Shown: positions 23,271-32,682, counted from the first letter of the stretch. The stretch is 37,626 nt of DNA from Deferribacteraceae bacterium (GCA_031256375.1 JAIRQX010000108.1:1-37626), one strand, 5' to 3'. The notes: a model not told the origin generated them from the sequence alone. Numbers and translations are program-made.

Positions 23271-23283
23271 GACTGCGGCGGAT

Positions 23284-23418
23284 ATAGCAGTTCCATAATA
23301 CATTAACCGTCTTTGTGAGCGGAATGTTTTTTATGAAGCGCGGTAATCCATGCAGGTAAAAGCCCAAACTTGATTGCTTCGTCACTGCGTTCCTCGCAAT
23401 GACGAGTGAAACTGCTAT
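23284..23418. repeat. Dispersed inverted-repeat element, copy 2 (complete)
   Basis: This 135-bp element is bounded by terminal inverted repeats ATAGCAGTT / AACTGCTAT. The left half holds cgtctttgtgagcgga...aagcgcggtaatcc and the right half gattgcttcgtcactgcg...ctcgcaatgacg, which is a reverse-complement version of the same theme, so the RNA could fold into a long hairpin. It has no ORF, which suggests a MITE-like or palindromic-unit repeat. Copy 1 lies at 11553. Confidence 0.85.
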
Positions 23419-23448
23419 GACCGCTGAGAAATTACATTAAACCGCTTT

Positions 23449-24489
23449 ATGTTAATAACCGTTGATTTTGAACATACTGAAAATAATCCGGACAGATATA
23501 TCATCGTTGATGTGCGCAGCCCCTCGGAATATGCGGAAAGCACTATAACGGGGGCAGTTAATATCCCCCTTTTCTGCGATGAAGAGCGCGCCCGCATAGG
23601 TACGCTTTATAAACAGGAAAGCAAAGCCTCTGCCGTAAAAGCGGGCGTGGAGTATGTAAGCGGATCGCTTCCGCAGATTTACGACAGGTTTGCCTCTCTG
23701 GCGGTAAAACAGAAGAAGTTTCTGATCTTCTGCGCCCGCGGAGGGATGCGTTCCGAAGCTGTGGGCAGCTTTCTTGCATCTGTGGGATTTCCTGTTATAA
23801 AGCTGGGGCAGGGGTATAAAGGCTACAGACAGCATATAGTCCGGCATCTGCCTGAACTTATAAATAAAATTTCCACCGTAACGCTGTATGGCAAGACAGG
23901 CGCAGGGAAAACCCTTATCCTGCACGAAATTAAAAAGTTGGGGTATGATGTTCTTGATCTGGAAGGGTGCGCAGGTCACAGAGGATCTCTTCTCGGCGCG
24001 ATAGGACTTCCGCAGAAACGTTCACAGAAGCGGTTTGAAACATTGCTTTACGATTCACTCAAAAGCGCAAAATCAGATATAATCTTTACCGAAGGGGAGA
24101 GCAAACGCATCGGGAATATTTATCTTCCGGGTCTTCTTATGGAAAAGATGAATACCGGCAGGAAACTGTTAATCGAAGCGGATATTGCGACCAGAAAGGG
24201 GATAATAAAACAGGAATATATCGGGGCTGATTTTGATAAAACCTCTGTTATTCCTGTCTTGGAAAAACTAACGCGCTATGTAGGCAAAGAAAGGATTGCC
24301 AATTACAAAACTCTGATTGAAACGGAATCTTACGATACGGTTATTGAAGAGCTGATGACAAAGTATTACGATATTGCGTATAATACGCCTGAAGAAGAGT
24401 TTGAACGCTCATTTTTTAACTTTTCACCTGCGCGCGCCGCATCAGAGATCGTTGAATATATATACAGCGGTTATAATTACATTAAATGA
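23449..24489 (+). CDS. mnmH: tRNA 2-selenouridine synthase
   Basis: This 346-residue enzyme (MnmH/SelU) replaces sulfur of 2-thiouridine at tRNA wobble position 34 with selenium from selenophosphate, through a geranylated intermediate. The N-terminal rhodanese domain (1-~135) has the catalytic C95 in FLIFCARGGMRSEAV. The second domain has a P-loop, YGKTGAGKTLIL (147-158), and ends near residue 340. Length is normal. It implies that the genome also encodes selenophosphate synthase (SelD) elsewhere. The start lies just after the inverted-repeat element, and no clear Shine-Dalgarno is visible. Confidence 0.93.
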   Translation: MLITVDFEHTENNPDRYIIVDVRSPSEYAESTITGAVNIPLFCDEERARIGTLYKQESKASAVKAGVEYVSGSLPQIYDRFASLAVKQKKFLIFCARGGMRSEAVGSFLASVGFPVIKLGQGYKGYRQHIVRHLPELINKISTVTLYGKTGAGKTLILHEIKKLGYDVLDLEGCAGHRGSLLGAIGLPQKRSQKRFETLLYDSLKSAKSDIIFTEGESKRIGNIYLPGLLMEKMNTGRKLLIEADIATRKGIIKQEYIGADFDKTSVIPVLEKLTRYVGKERIANYKTLIETESYDTVIEELMTKYYDIAYNTPEEEFERSFFNFSPARAASEIVEYIYSGYNYIK

Positions 24490-24614
24490 AACGGCGCTTT
24501 TATGACTCATAAAAAACGGGCGTGGATTTTGTACTTGTCAACAATGTAAATATCTGATAAACGGATTATGCATATACCAAATAAAATTACAGAAAAGGGC
24601 ATATTGATATACTG

Positions 24615-25931
24615 ATGCGCAGTTATTATATACATACCTACGGCTGCCAGATGAACGGGTATGATTCGGAAAGGATAGCCGCAACCCTTGAGTCTGCCGG
24701 GATGTTTTCCGCTGCATCCCCTGATGAGGCTGAACTTGTAATTTTAAATACCTGTTCTGTCCGCGAAAAACCTCAGCATAAAGTTGAAAGCCATGTCGGG
24801 AAACTCCGCCAAAATCAGATTAATGCCGGGTTGCCGCTCAAAATCGGGATAATGGGCTGTGTTGCCCAACAGGAGGGAGATAACTTCCTCAAACGTTTTC
24901 CTTATGTTGATTTTGTGCTGGGTACGGATAACATTGATATGCTTCCTTATGCCCTAAATGAGATAGCTTCGGGGAAACGACTGTCAGAGACAGCAATGTA
25001 TGGTGACGGAAAGTTTCATATCCTTCCGTTTGAGCGTAAAGATAGCGTATCCGCTTATGTCACCATAATGAAAGGGTGTGACAACTTTTGCAGTTACTGC
25101 GTAGTGCCATATGTACGCGGCAGAGAGAAAAGCCGGTCTCAGCGTGAAATTCTGGATGAGGTTAAACGCGCTGTTCACTCAGGGGTAAAAGAGATAGTAC
25201 TTTTGGGGCAGAATGTAAACTCTTACGGCAAAGGCATTCCTGATGAAACGGGTTTTGCCGGTCTTTTGAGAAGCGTGGCGGAGACGGACGGAGTATGCAG
25301 GGTGCGTTTTGTAACCTCACATCCGAAAGATTTTTCTGAGGAAATAGTTAGAATTATGGCATATCACCCGAATATATGCCCGTGTATTCATATGCCGCTT
25401 CAGTCAGGTTCCGATGAAATCCTGAAAAAGATGAACAGGGGATATACATACAGCGGATACCGCGATAAAATCGTTGCGGCAAAAGAGATTCTGCCGGATA
25501 TTCTCTTTTCATCCGATTTTATACTCGGTTTTCCCGGGGAAACTGACGAAGATTTTGAACATACTTTTGACGCTGTGCGGGAGATCGAATATGAAATGAT
25601 CTTTGCTTTTAAATATTCTGTCAGACCGGGTACAAAGGCGGAACTTTTTAAGGATAATGTTCCTGACGAGGTAAAAACGGCGCGCCTTCAGAGACTGATA
25701 GAAGCGCAGGAGCGAATAATATCAAAAAGGTACGAAAAGATGATCGGCGCTAAGTTGAGAGTGCTGGCGGACGGAGTGAGTAAACGCGGCGGGAATGTAT
25801 ATACGGGTCGCACGGAACACAATAGGGTAATGAATTTCAGATCGGATTCTCCGGTAAAGCAAGGTTTAATAGTTGATGTCAGACTTACGGAAGTTAAGCG
25901 CAACAGTTTGTACGGAGAGTTAAACAAATGA
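24615..25931 (+). CDS. miaB: tRNA i6A37 methylthiotransferase MiaB
   Basis: This 438-residue radical SAM enzyme methylthiolates isopentenyl-adenosine-37 in tRNAs reading UNN codons. It has the first cluster Cys at C11 (HTYGCQMNGYDSERI), C47 (NTCSVREK) and C82 (GIMGCVAQQ), and the radical SAM Cys at C155, C159 and C162 (KGCDNFCSYCVVPYVRGRE). A C-terminal TRAM domain (about 375-438) has the RNA-binding strands. Length and motif order are typical. The stop overlaps the BioY start (ATGA), so the two are co-translated. Confidence 0.95.
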   Translation: MRSYYIHTYGCQMNGYDSERIAATLESAGMFSAASPDEAELVILNTCSVREKPQHKVESHVGKLRQNQINAGLPLKIGIMGCVAQQEGDNFLKRFPYVDFVLGTDNIDMLPYALNEIASGKRLSETAMYGDGKFHILPFERKDSVSAYVTIMKGCDNFCSYCVVPYVRGREKSRSQREILDEVKRAVHSGVKEIVLLGQNVNSYGKGIPDETGFAGLLRSVAETDGVCRVRFVTSHPKDFSEEIVRIMAYHPNICPCIHMPLQSGSDEILKKMNRGYTYSGYRDKIVAAKEILPDILFSSDFILGFPGETDEDFEHTFDAVREIEYEMIFAFKYSVRPGTKAELFKDNVPDEVKTARLQRLIEAQERIISKRYEKMIGAKLRVLADGVSKRGGNVYTGRTEHNRVMNFRSDSPVKQGLIVDVRLTEVKRNSLYGELNK

Positions 25932-26491
25932 ATTCACAAAAAATAGCTATTACAGGCGTATTGACATCGCTTTTCGCGGTCAGCGCGTTTATACGCATAC
26001 CGACTCCTTTTGTACCGCTGACTATGCAGACATTTGTTGTGCTGCTTGCGCCAATGCTTGTCGGGGCAAAATACAGCTTTGCGGCGGTGGCGCTATATAT
26101 AGCGCTGGGGCTTGCAGGGCTGCCTATATTTGCGAACGGCGGAGGTCCCGCTTACATTTTTCAGCCCACTTTCGGTTTTCTAATCGGTTTTTTACTTTCA
26201 ACTATACCGTGTGGTCTTTTGAGCCGGAATAAAAACGGTTTTTTACCGCTGTTTTTATCGGGAATGATCGCATCAGTTATAATACATCTGGCGGGCGGCA
26301 TAGGGTTCTGGCTGAGCATGAATCTGGCGCAGGGGAAAGACGTTTCTCTGTATAAAGCTGCAACGCTGGCGGTTGTCCCGTTTATAGTCCCGAATTTTAT
26401 AAAGCTTACAGCGGCGGTATTTATTGCGCGCAGATTAAAACCGGCGCTGCGTGATTTGTCATCTGTACAAAACGCCAAAACTGTGCTATAA
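25928..26491 (+). CDS. bioY: Biotin transporter BioY
   Basis: This 187-residue membrane protein is the biotin-binding S-component of an ECF transporter. Visible family elements include the N-terminal ALTSLFAVSAFIRIP-like span with TPFVPLTMQTFVVLLAPMLVG, then LYIALGLAGLPIFANGGG and FGFLIGFLLS, with about six membrane spans. No EcfA or EcfT gene is adjacent, so it works alone or with a shared energising module. It overlaps miaB by 4 bp. Confidence 0.92.
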   Translation: MNSQKIAITGVLTSLFAVSAFIRIPTPFVPLTMQTFVVLLAPMLVGAKYSFAAVALYIALGLAGLPIFANGGGPAYIFQPTFGFLIGFLLSTIPCGLLSRNKNGFLPLFLSGMIASVIIHLAGGIGFWLSMNLAQGKDVSLYKAATLAVVPFIVPNFIKLTAAVFIARRLKPALRDLSSVQNAKTVL

Positions 26492-26551
26492 ATATGCCTG
26501 TGATTTGCGTGATATTAAGTGCAACATTTTTGAATAAATGAGGGTGTTTTA

Positions 26552-27811
26552 ATGCAACTTGCCGTGCTGGGACTTAACCATAACAGTGCGCCGGTAGCCG
26601 TGCGTGAAAAGATGTCAGCAGCCCCTGACAAAATAGCGGAAATATACGGTAAATTCCTTTCCTATAAAAAAGTTAGTGAAGCTGTCATACTCTCTACTTG
26701 CAACAGGATTGAGTATTATCTTGTCACAAAAGATAATCTTGATACGGCGGATATTCTTTATATGGTTGCTATTAACTGTGAAGTCGGAGCGGCTGTCCTG
26801 CGCAAACATTCATATACATACTGCGGTTCCGATGCCGTCAGACACCTGATAACAGTAGCCTCGGGGATAGACAGCCTTGTTTTGGGCGAACCGCAGATTT
26901 TCGGTCAGGTAAAAGACGCCTTACGCGGCGCGCGTAACAACGGGGCAGTAAAAAGCTATCTGAACAGACTTGAACAGTTTGTGCTTAACATAACTAAAAA
27001 AGTGCGTACTGACACGGGGATATCGGAAAATGCCGTGTCTGTCAGTTACGCCGCGGTTGACCTTGCCAAAAAGATCTTCGGTACACTGGAGGGGCACAGA
27101 GCGCTGATTATAGGCGCCGGCGAAATGTGTGAACTGGCTGCGGAACATTTGACAGGAGCGGGGATAGGGCATATAACGGTAACAAACCGTACCTATATCC
27201 GCGCCAAGGAACTGGCGCGTAAATTTTACGGCGATGCTGTAGAATTTGCCGATTTTCCGGCTATGTTACACGAAGCGGATATCATTATCAGCTCCACCGG
27301 AGCGCCCACTGCGGTAGTTACGCCTGAAATGGCAGCCGCCGCTATGAAAAAACGGAAACGTTCCCCTATGTTTTTTATTGATATAGCGGTACCCCGGGAT
27401 ATAGACTCGGCTGTGGGCGATATTGAAAATGTGTATGTTTACGATATTGACGACCTCAAACAGGTAGTGGAAGCGAACAGGCGCGAGAGGGAAAACAGGG
27501 CTGTGCAGGCAAAAGAGATGATAGACGGCGCTGTAATACGTTTTGAAAAAAGGATTGAATCTCTTTCCGCAACCCCTCTTGTTGTAAAACTGCGTTCCAA
27601 AGCTGATTCAGCGTTAAAAGAGGAGCTGAAGCGTTATTGCCGCAAAAATAAAATCAGTAACCCGGAAGAGGCGGAGCGGCTTGCGCAAATGACAAAAAGC
27701 GCCGTAAATAAAATGATGCATACCCCCACAAGAAATCTTAAAGATTTTGCGGGTGACGGGAAAAAATATACTTTGGCGGAAGCGGCCGCGCTGCTTTTTG
27801 ATATAAAGTAA
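26552..27811 (+). CDS. hemA: Glutamyl-tRNA reductase
   Basis: This 419-residue enzyme makes glutamate-1-semialdehyde from glutamyl-tRNA, the first step of C5-pathway tetrapyrrole synthesis. The catalytic Cys is C50 in ILSTCNRIEYY, and GLNHNSAPVAVRE starts the N-terminal domain. GEPQIFGQVKDA and the NADPH-binding ALIIGAGEMCELAAEHL follow, and a C-terminal dimerisation helix (from about 320) closes the chain. GAGGGTG precedes the ATG. It is the first of four heme genes; hemL (the next step) is not in the window. Confidence 0.95.
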   Translation: MQLAVLGLNHNSAPVAVREKMSAAPDKIAEIYGKFLSYKKVSEAVILSTCNRIEYYLVTKDNLDTADILYMVAINCEVGAAVLRKHSYTYCGSDAVRHLITVASGIDSLVLGEPQIFGQVKDALRGARNNGAVKSYLNRLEQFVLNITKKVRTDTGISENAVSVSYAAVDLAKKIFGTLEGHRALIIGAGEMCELAAEHLTGAGIGHITVTNRTYIRAKELARKFYGDAVEFADFPAMLHEADIIISSTGAPTAVVTPEMAAAAMKKRKRSPMFFIDIAVPRDIDSAVGDIENVYVYDIDDLKQVVEANRRERENRAVQAKEMIDGAVIRFEKRIESLSATPLVVKLRSKADSALKEELKRYCRKNKISNPEEAERLAQMTKSAVNKMMHTPTRNLKDFAGDGKKYTLAEAAALLFDIK

Positions 27812-27832
27812 TACCGGAGGATTATTAAAATA

Positions 27833-28753
27833 ATGACTGTTACAATAGCCACAAGAGGTTCAGAATTAGCCCTTTGGCAGGCAAACCACATAAAAGATAT
27901 GATTGAGCGTGAACATCCGGAGGTAAAAGTTTCGCTGAATGTTATAAAAACCACGGGGGATAAGATACTTGATGTTCCGTTAGCGACAATTGGCGGGAAA
28001 GGGCTTTTTGTGAAAGAGATTGAGGATGCTCTGCTGGCGGGGAAAGCGGATATTGCCGTGCACAGCATGAAAGACGTGCCGGCAATAATACCGCAGGAAT
28101 TGGAGTTTTATGTCAATCCTAAAGGGGAAGAGCCTAATGACGCATTCCTTTCCGTAAAATACAACAACATAAAAGAGTTACCGAAAGGTTCGGTGGTTGG
28201 CACCTCCTCGTTGCGCAGGAAATTGCAGCTTATGCAAATCAGGTCTGATTTGGCGATAAAAGATTTGCGCGGCAACGTAAACACACGGATAAGAAAACTC
28301 ACCGAAGGTGAATATGATGCGGTAATCCTCGCAAAAGCGGGGCTGGTAAGACTTGGTTTAACACAGCATATAAAAGAAACCCTGCCGGTGAACGTTATGA
28401 TCCCTGCGGCTTGTCAGGGGGTGCTGGGAGTGGAGGTACGCAAAGATGATGACAGAGCAAAAAAGCTTCTTGATTTTTTAAAAGATAAAGAAACATCTCT
28501 TAAAGTAGCCGCGGAAAGGGCTTTTCTTCAAATTCTTGAGGGGGGGTGTCAGGCGCCTATAGCCTGTCATGCGGTAATCTCCGGAGATAATCTGTGTATA
28601 TGCGGTTATCTGTCTGATCTTGACGGAAGCGGCGTTATTAAAGAAACTGTCTCAGGAAACGCGGAAAATGCCTCAGATTTAGGAATTGCTCTGGCAAAAA
28701 AGATACTGGATACAGGCGGTGATCAAATTCTGCGTAAAATATACAAAAACTGA
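27833..28753 (+). CDS. hemC: Porphobilinogen deaminase (hydroxymethylbilane synthase)
   Basis: This 306-residue enzyme joins four porphobilinogen molecules into hydroxymethylbilane. It starts TVTIATRGSELALWQA and has the KDVPAIIP and GNVNTRIRKL elements, ACQGVLGVEVR, and the dipyrromethane cofactor Cys at C239 in GGCQAPIA. Length is normal. GGAGG lies before the start, 21 bp after hemA. The stop overlaps the hemD start by one base (TGATG). Confidence 0.96.
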   Translation: MTVTIATRGSELALWQANHIKDMIEREHPEVKVSLNVIKTTGDKILDVPLATIGGKGLFVKEIEDALLAGKADIAVHSMKDVPAIIPQELEFYVNPKGEEPNDAFLSVKYNNIKELPKGSVVGTSSLRRKLQLMQIRSDLAIKDLRGNVNTRIRKLTEGEYDAVILAKAGLVRLGLTQHIKETLPVNVMIPAACQGVLGVEVRKDDDRAKKLLDFLKDKETSLKVAAERAFLQILEGGCQAPIACHAVISGDNLCICGYLSDLDGSGVIKETVSGNAENASDLGIALAKKILDTGGDQILRKIYKN

Positions 28754-29448
28754 TGAATGTCCTTATTACCCGCGCTGCTGAACAGATCGCAGAAACAATA
28801 AATATCTTTTCCTTTTACGGTCTGTCGCCTTACTGTATGCCGATGATTCAGTCCGTTGCGTTACAAACCCCCGAATTTAAGTACAGGTTTTATGACTACT
28901 GTATCCTTACAAGCCCTACAGCGGTGAGATATTTTGCCCCGCACGGCATAGGCGCGTCAAAATATGCGGCAGTCGGCGCAGCAACCGCAAAAGCTATAAA
29001 AGAACTGCTTAAAGTTCCGGAGGAAAACATTTATACTCCGGAAAACGCTTATGTAACCGAAATAGAAAAGTTTTTTGCCGGTGCGGATTTAACGGGAAAA
29101 AAGGTAACGGCGCCGGGAGCGCGGGAAAGAATAAAAGATTTAGGAGCTGTTTTTCAGGCGAAGGATCTCTTTTTTGAATCGCCGGCGCTTTATGAAACGG
29201 CGGCTGTGCAGTACGCTAAAGGAGAGGTTGAATCAACTATAGATAAATATCATATAGAAGCTGTAACATTTTTTTCTCCGTCCGCGGTAAACGCATTTTT
29301 CAGACAGACTGAGCTGTCCGGAGATGTAATAACTGCCGCTATAGGCAGCACAACTGCAAAAAGCCTTTCCGCTATAGGAAGAACTCCCGTCTGCGGACGG
29401 GAGCAGACAGCGGAATCGCTTGCGCGCGCGCTTAAAATAAACAATTAA
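28753..29448 (+). CDS. hemD: Uroporphyrinogen-III synthase
   Basis: This 231-residue protein closes hydroxymethylbilane to uroporphyrinogen III. Sequence is weakly conserved in this family, but the start MNVLITRAAEQIAETINIF, the GAATAKAIKELL, the FFSPSAVNAFF element in the second half and AAIGSTTAKSLSAIGRTP near the end are typical. Its place between hemC and hemB, with overlap to hemC, supports the call. No siroheme methyltransferase domain is fused to it. Confidence 0.9.
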   Translation: MNVLITRAAEQIAETINIFSFYGLSPYCMPMIQSVALQTPEFKYRFYDYCILTSPTAVRYFAPHGIGASKYAAVGAATAKAIKELLKVPEENIYTPENAYVTEIEKFFAGADLTGKKVTAPGARERIKDLGAVFQAKDLFFESPALYETAAVQYAKGEVESTIDKYHIEAVTFFSPSAVNAFFRQTELSGDVITAAIGSTTAKSLSAIGRTPVCGREQTAESLARALKINN

Positions 29449-29467
29449 TAATATCTAGAGGTGGATA

Positions 29468-30439
29468 ATGTTTCCAATAACCAGATCGCGCAGATTACGC
29501 GCAACCCCTGCCATCAGGCGTTTAGTACGCGAAAACGCCCTTTCGTCTGACGATCTAATATATCCGGTCTTTGTCTGTGAAGGGGCGAACGTTAGAGAAC
29601 CTATCGGCTCCATGCCGGGGATAAACCGCTTCAGCGTTGACACTGTCTCCGGAGAGTGCAATGAAATTGAAAAGCTGGGGATACCCGCCGTACTTCTTTT
29701 TGGCATACCGTCTCACAAAGATGCTACAGGCAGTGAGGCTTATAACGCTAACGGGGTAGTACAGCGAGCTATCCGCGCAATCAAAAAGAACAGTAAAAAT
29801 CTCCTTATTATAACCGATGTATGTATGTGCGAATATACAGACCACGGTCATTGCGGCGTAATAAAAGGGGATAGTGTGGATAACGACGCAACTTTGGAGC
29901 TTTTATGCAAAGAGGCGCTCTCCCACGCTGAAGCGGGGGCGGATATAATAGCTCCAAGCGATATGATGGACGGACGGGTTTCAGCCATAAGGAAAAAACT
30001 TGATGAAAACGGTTTTGAACTCACACCTATAATGAGCTACGCTGTAAAGTACGCATCCGCGTACTACGGTCCTTTCAGGGAGGCTGCTGAATCCACTCCG
30101 GCGTTTGGCGACCGCAAAACGTATCAGATGGATCCCGCAAACCGCAGGGAGGCAATTAAAGAAACTCTTCAGGATATAGCTGAGGGAGCGGATATGGTTA
30201 TGGTCAAACCTGCGCTCGCGTACCTTGACATTATCCGCGATGTCAGGGATATTACCGATCTGCCTCTGGCAGCGTACAACGTATCCGGCGAGTATTCAAT
30301 GATTATGGCGGCTGCCGAAAAAGGGTGGATAGACGGTGATAAAGTTATTATGGAGAGTCTGCTTTCCATGAAGCGCGCGGGGGCGGATATGATTATAACA
30401 TATTTTGCAAAAACGGCGGCGCGGCTTCTGAATAACTGA
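29468..30439 (+). CDS. hemB: Delta-aminolevulinic acid dehydratase (porphobilinogen synthase)
   Basis: This 323-residue enzyme condenses two aminolevulinate molecules to porphobilinogen. It has the Cys-rich metal site [13 protein letters not shown] (C119, C121, C129) of the zinc-dependent class, the [19 protein letters not shown] region with one active Lys, and [15 protein letters not shown] with the Schiff-base Lys. Length is normal. Its ATG follows TAGAGGTGG, 20 bp after hemD. It acts before HemC in the pathway although its gene is last in the cluster. Confidence 0.96.
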   Translation: MFPITRSRRLRATPAIRRLVRENALSSDDLIYPVFVCEGANVREPIGSMPGINRFSVDTVSGECNEIEKLGIPAVLLFGIPSHKDATGSEAYNANGVVQRAIRAIKKNSKNLLIITDVCMCEYTDHGHCGVIKGDSVDNDATLELLCKEALSHAEAGADIIAPSDMMDGRVSAIRKKLDENGFELTPIMSYAVKYASAYYGPFREAAESTPAFGDRKTYQMDPANRREAIKETLQDIAEGADMVMVKPALAYLDIIRDVRDITDLPLAAYNVSGEYSMIMAAAEKGWIDGDKVIMESLLSMKRAGADMIITYFAKTAARLLNN

Positions 30440-30469
30440 TAAATAAGAATATGGGGCTTTTTATAAAAA

Positions 30470-31333
30470 ATGACGTTACTGAGTGAAGAGAAACTTGAAT
30501 GTTCGCACCGTGACGAAATATCAAGACTTATCAGAGAGATGCGTCCGAATATAAGCGAGTACAGCTTTGCCAATCTCTATCTGTTCCGCCGCCAGCATGA
30601 TTACAGGGTACTGCGGCGGGACGGGCGGCTTTTTCTTCAGGGGGTCACTTACGACGGCGCGCAGTATCTGATGCCCTTTTCACACCCTGCGGATATAGGG
30701 GAGTCTCTTCTTGCAGAATTAATGAAAGATGGCTTGCGCCTTTTCCCTGTAGATGAAAAAGATTTGACAGTCTTTCCGGAAAACAGATACCGGTTTGAGT
30801 TTAACGACAACGACTCTGATTATATATATACAAGAGATAAGATAGCTCTGTACCCCGGCAGACATCTCCATAAAAAACGCAATTTAGTAAAACAGTACCG
30901 TACTTTGTATAAATATGAAGATATGCGGTATAGCTGCGAAAGAGCAGAGGACGCCAGAGCTGCGCTCCGGCAATGGCTTGAGCTAAGCAAGGAACCGGTT
31001 GAAAATACAGATTTTGAGGTATGCGCCGAAGCGATAGACCTTTGCGAAAATTTAGCTCTTTCCGGCATGGTGTATTACGCGGACGGTCGGCCCACAGGTT
31101 TTCTTCTGGGGGAAGAACTTAACGCAAATACATTTGTGATACATTTTGCCAAAGGCGTCACTATGTTCAAAGGGATATATCCGCATATGTATAACAGTCT
31201 GGCAGCCTCCCTGCCTGAAAAATACACTGTGCTTAATTTTGAACAGGACTTGGGGAAAGATACGCTGCGGTACGCCAAGTCCGCATATATTCAGGACTCA
31301 ATGCGGAAAAAATACAGAGTATCGCTGAAATAA
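30470..31333 (+). CDS. DUF2156 (LPG synthase C-terminal-like) protein
   Basis: This 287-residue soluble protein matches the DUF2156 family, related to the GNAT-like acyltransferase domain of phosphatidylglycerol lysyltransferases. Features are ISEYSFANLYLFRRQHDYRV, YPGRHLHKKRNLVKQY, a VIHFAKGVTMFKGIYPHMYN segment and the final VLNFEQDLGKDTLRYAK-type ending. It lacks the membrane domain of MprF, so a peptidoglycan or lipid lysyl/alanyl transfer role is uncertain. It starts 30 bp after hemB and ends 3 bp from the convergent cytochrome gene. Confidence 0.8.
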   Translation: MTLLSEEKLECSHRDEISRLIREMRPNISEYSFANLYLFRRQHDYRVLRRDGRLFLQGVTYDGAQYLMPFSHPADIGESLLAELMKDGLRLFPVDEKDLTVFPENRYRFEFNDNDSDYIYTRDKIALYPGRHLHKKRNLVKQYRTLYKYEDMRYSCERAEDARAALRQWLELSKEPVENTDFEVCAEAIDLCENLALSGMVYYADGRPTGFLLGEELNANTFVIHFAKGVTMFKGIYPHMYNSLAASLPEKYTVLNFEQDLGKDTLRYAKSAYIQDSMRKKYRVSLK

Positions 31334-31336
31334 GTT

Positions 31337-31684
31337 TTACGCTTTGTGGCAGGAAAGGCATTTATCCAGTTCCGCATGATAAGCGTTTTTAGGCCATTCG
31401 TTGTGGCACAGGAAGCACCGTTCGCCGCAGCCGCCGTTGATGTTGGTTTTGGGTATAACGGATAATTTTTTGGATTTGCCGTTGTGACATAACGCGCAGG
31501 TTCCCAGTGACAGATGATCAGCTTTACCCTGTAGCTGCGGATGACACGAGTAACACGGTCCCGAACACCCCGATACCCCTTCTTCCGGAAATATTAAGAA
31601 CAGAAAAATTACCACAAATACGACATAACAGAATCCAATAATAAAAACCCTTTTTTGCTTGCTTTTATCCTGTTTCCCGCACAT
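31337..31684 (-). CDS. Small tetraheme c-type cytochrome, membrane-anchored
   Basis: This 115-residue protein has an N-terminal hydrophobic segment (about 12-32) and four heme-binding CxxCH motifs at residues 44-48, 63-67, 90-94 and 109-113 in about 70 residues. It is probably a periplasmic electron carrier held by its anchor, or exported with cleavage. H57 and H103 are candidate axial ligands. The ATG has GAAGGA eight bases upstream, which supports a start inside the HemW gene: the two overlap by 76 bp out of frame on the same strand. Its electron partner is unknown. Confidence 0.85.
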   Translation of the reverse strand: MCGKQDKSKQKRVFIIGFCYVVFVVIFLFLIFPEEGVSGCSGPCYSCHPQLQGKADHLSLGTCALCHNGKSKKLSVIPKTNINGGCGERCFLCHNEWPKNAYHAELDKCLSCHKA

Positions 31685-32682
31685 TTAAGCAATCCTTCGC
31701 CCGCAAGGACGTTTATTTTATCTGTAAGCTCGTTTGTTATAGCGCCAAATTTTTCTGTGATTTCAAGAAGATCCACCCCTTCAACACATCTTAAGCCAAA
31801 CACAACGCTTTCAAGCGCCGCTGTTTTGCAATCATACATCTCCACATCAGCTTTTTCAAGAGGATCTGCTATATACGTTTCTATATCGGGCAAATGGCTG
31901 TATCTCACCCGTCTGCCCTCCCTGACTACCATTGAGTGAGCTCCCGCGCCGACTCCGTAGTAAGGCTGCATCCTCCAATATTTCATATTATGAATAGATT
32001 CATGCCCGGGGATAGAGAAATTTGATACTTCATAACGCATATAACCCGCGTCCTCCAAGATACCGGTAACCATTTCAGTCTGGTAAGAGTCATCAGAGGC
32101 TTTATCTGTAAGATACCCCGTATCAGGGCTGTATGAATAAGCCGATATATGTTCCGGTCCCAGAGCGATAAATTTTTTGACGGAGCGTTTAACGGTTTGC
32201 GCGTCAACTGAAGGGATGTCGTACATCAGATCAAGATTAATATCACATCCGGTATTAGATCGTATTATATCATACGCGGCAAAAATCCGCTCAGATGTGT
32301 GAATACGCTCTAATAGCCGCAGAACGGAATCGTCTGCGCTCTGCGCCCCGACGCTTATTCTGGATACCGGAAGCCCCGACAAATCACTCATCAGCTCTTT
32401 TGTTACGCTTTCAGGGTTAACCTCAACCGTAAATTCAGCGCCGCAAAACCCGGTGAGAGAAACGATTTTCTCAAGGAGTACCGGCAGTTCAGCTCCCAGC
32501 AGAGAAGGGGCGCCGCCTCCGGTATAGACAGTATCAAAAGAGTTTCCCTCAAGGCTTTTTATCTCGGTTAAAAGCGATTTCAGATAGGCGTCAAGGCAGG
32601 TCCGGTCTGTGACTGAGTAAAAGCCGCAATAAGGACATTTCCGCGCGCAGAAAGGGATGTGAATATAAAGTCCATGATTCAC
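31609..32682 (-). CDS. hemW: HemW-like radical SAM heme chaperone
   Basis: This 357-residue protein has the HemW-type radical SAM motif IPFCARKCPYCGF (C12, C16, C19) without the fourth Cys that marks the coproporphyrinogen dehydrogenase HemN, then TVYTGGGAPSLLG, FTVEVNPESV, RISVGAQSADDSVL and a C-terminal HemN-like domain (about 290-357). HemW passes heme to target proteins rather than making it. Translation starts with GTG; no strong Shine-Dalgarno is seen. It lies between a response regulator and a c-type cytochrome and opposite the hem genes, which suits a role in heme handling. Confidence 0.85.
   Translation of the reverse strand: MNHGLYIHIPFCARKCPYCGFYSVTDRTCLDAYLKSLLTEIKSLEGNSFDTVYTGGGAPSLLGAELPVLLEKIVSLTGFCGAEFTVEVNPESVTKELMSDLSGLPVSRISVGAQSADDSVLRLLERIHTSERIFAAYDIIRSNTGCDINLDLMYDIPSVDAQTVKRSVKKFIALGPEHISAYSYSPDTGYLTDKASDDSYQTEMVTGILEDAGYMRYEVSNFSIPGHESIHNMKYWRMQPYYGVGAGAHSMVVREGRRVRYSHLPDIETYIADPLEKADVEMYDCKTAALESVVFGLRCVEGVDLLEITEKFGAITNELTDKINVLAGEGLLKCAGNRIKASKKGFLLLDSVMSYLW

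Noticed and set aside
23452-23979. Minus-strand ORF of 175 codons opposite mnmH
   Set aside because: It is a shadow of mnmH, whose catalytic motifs are intact; it has no family pattern.
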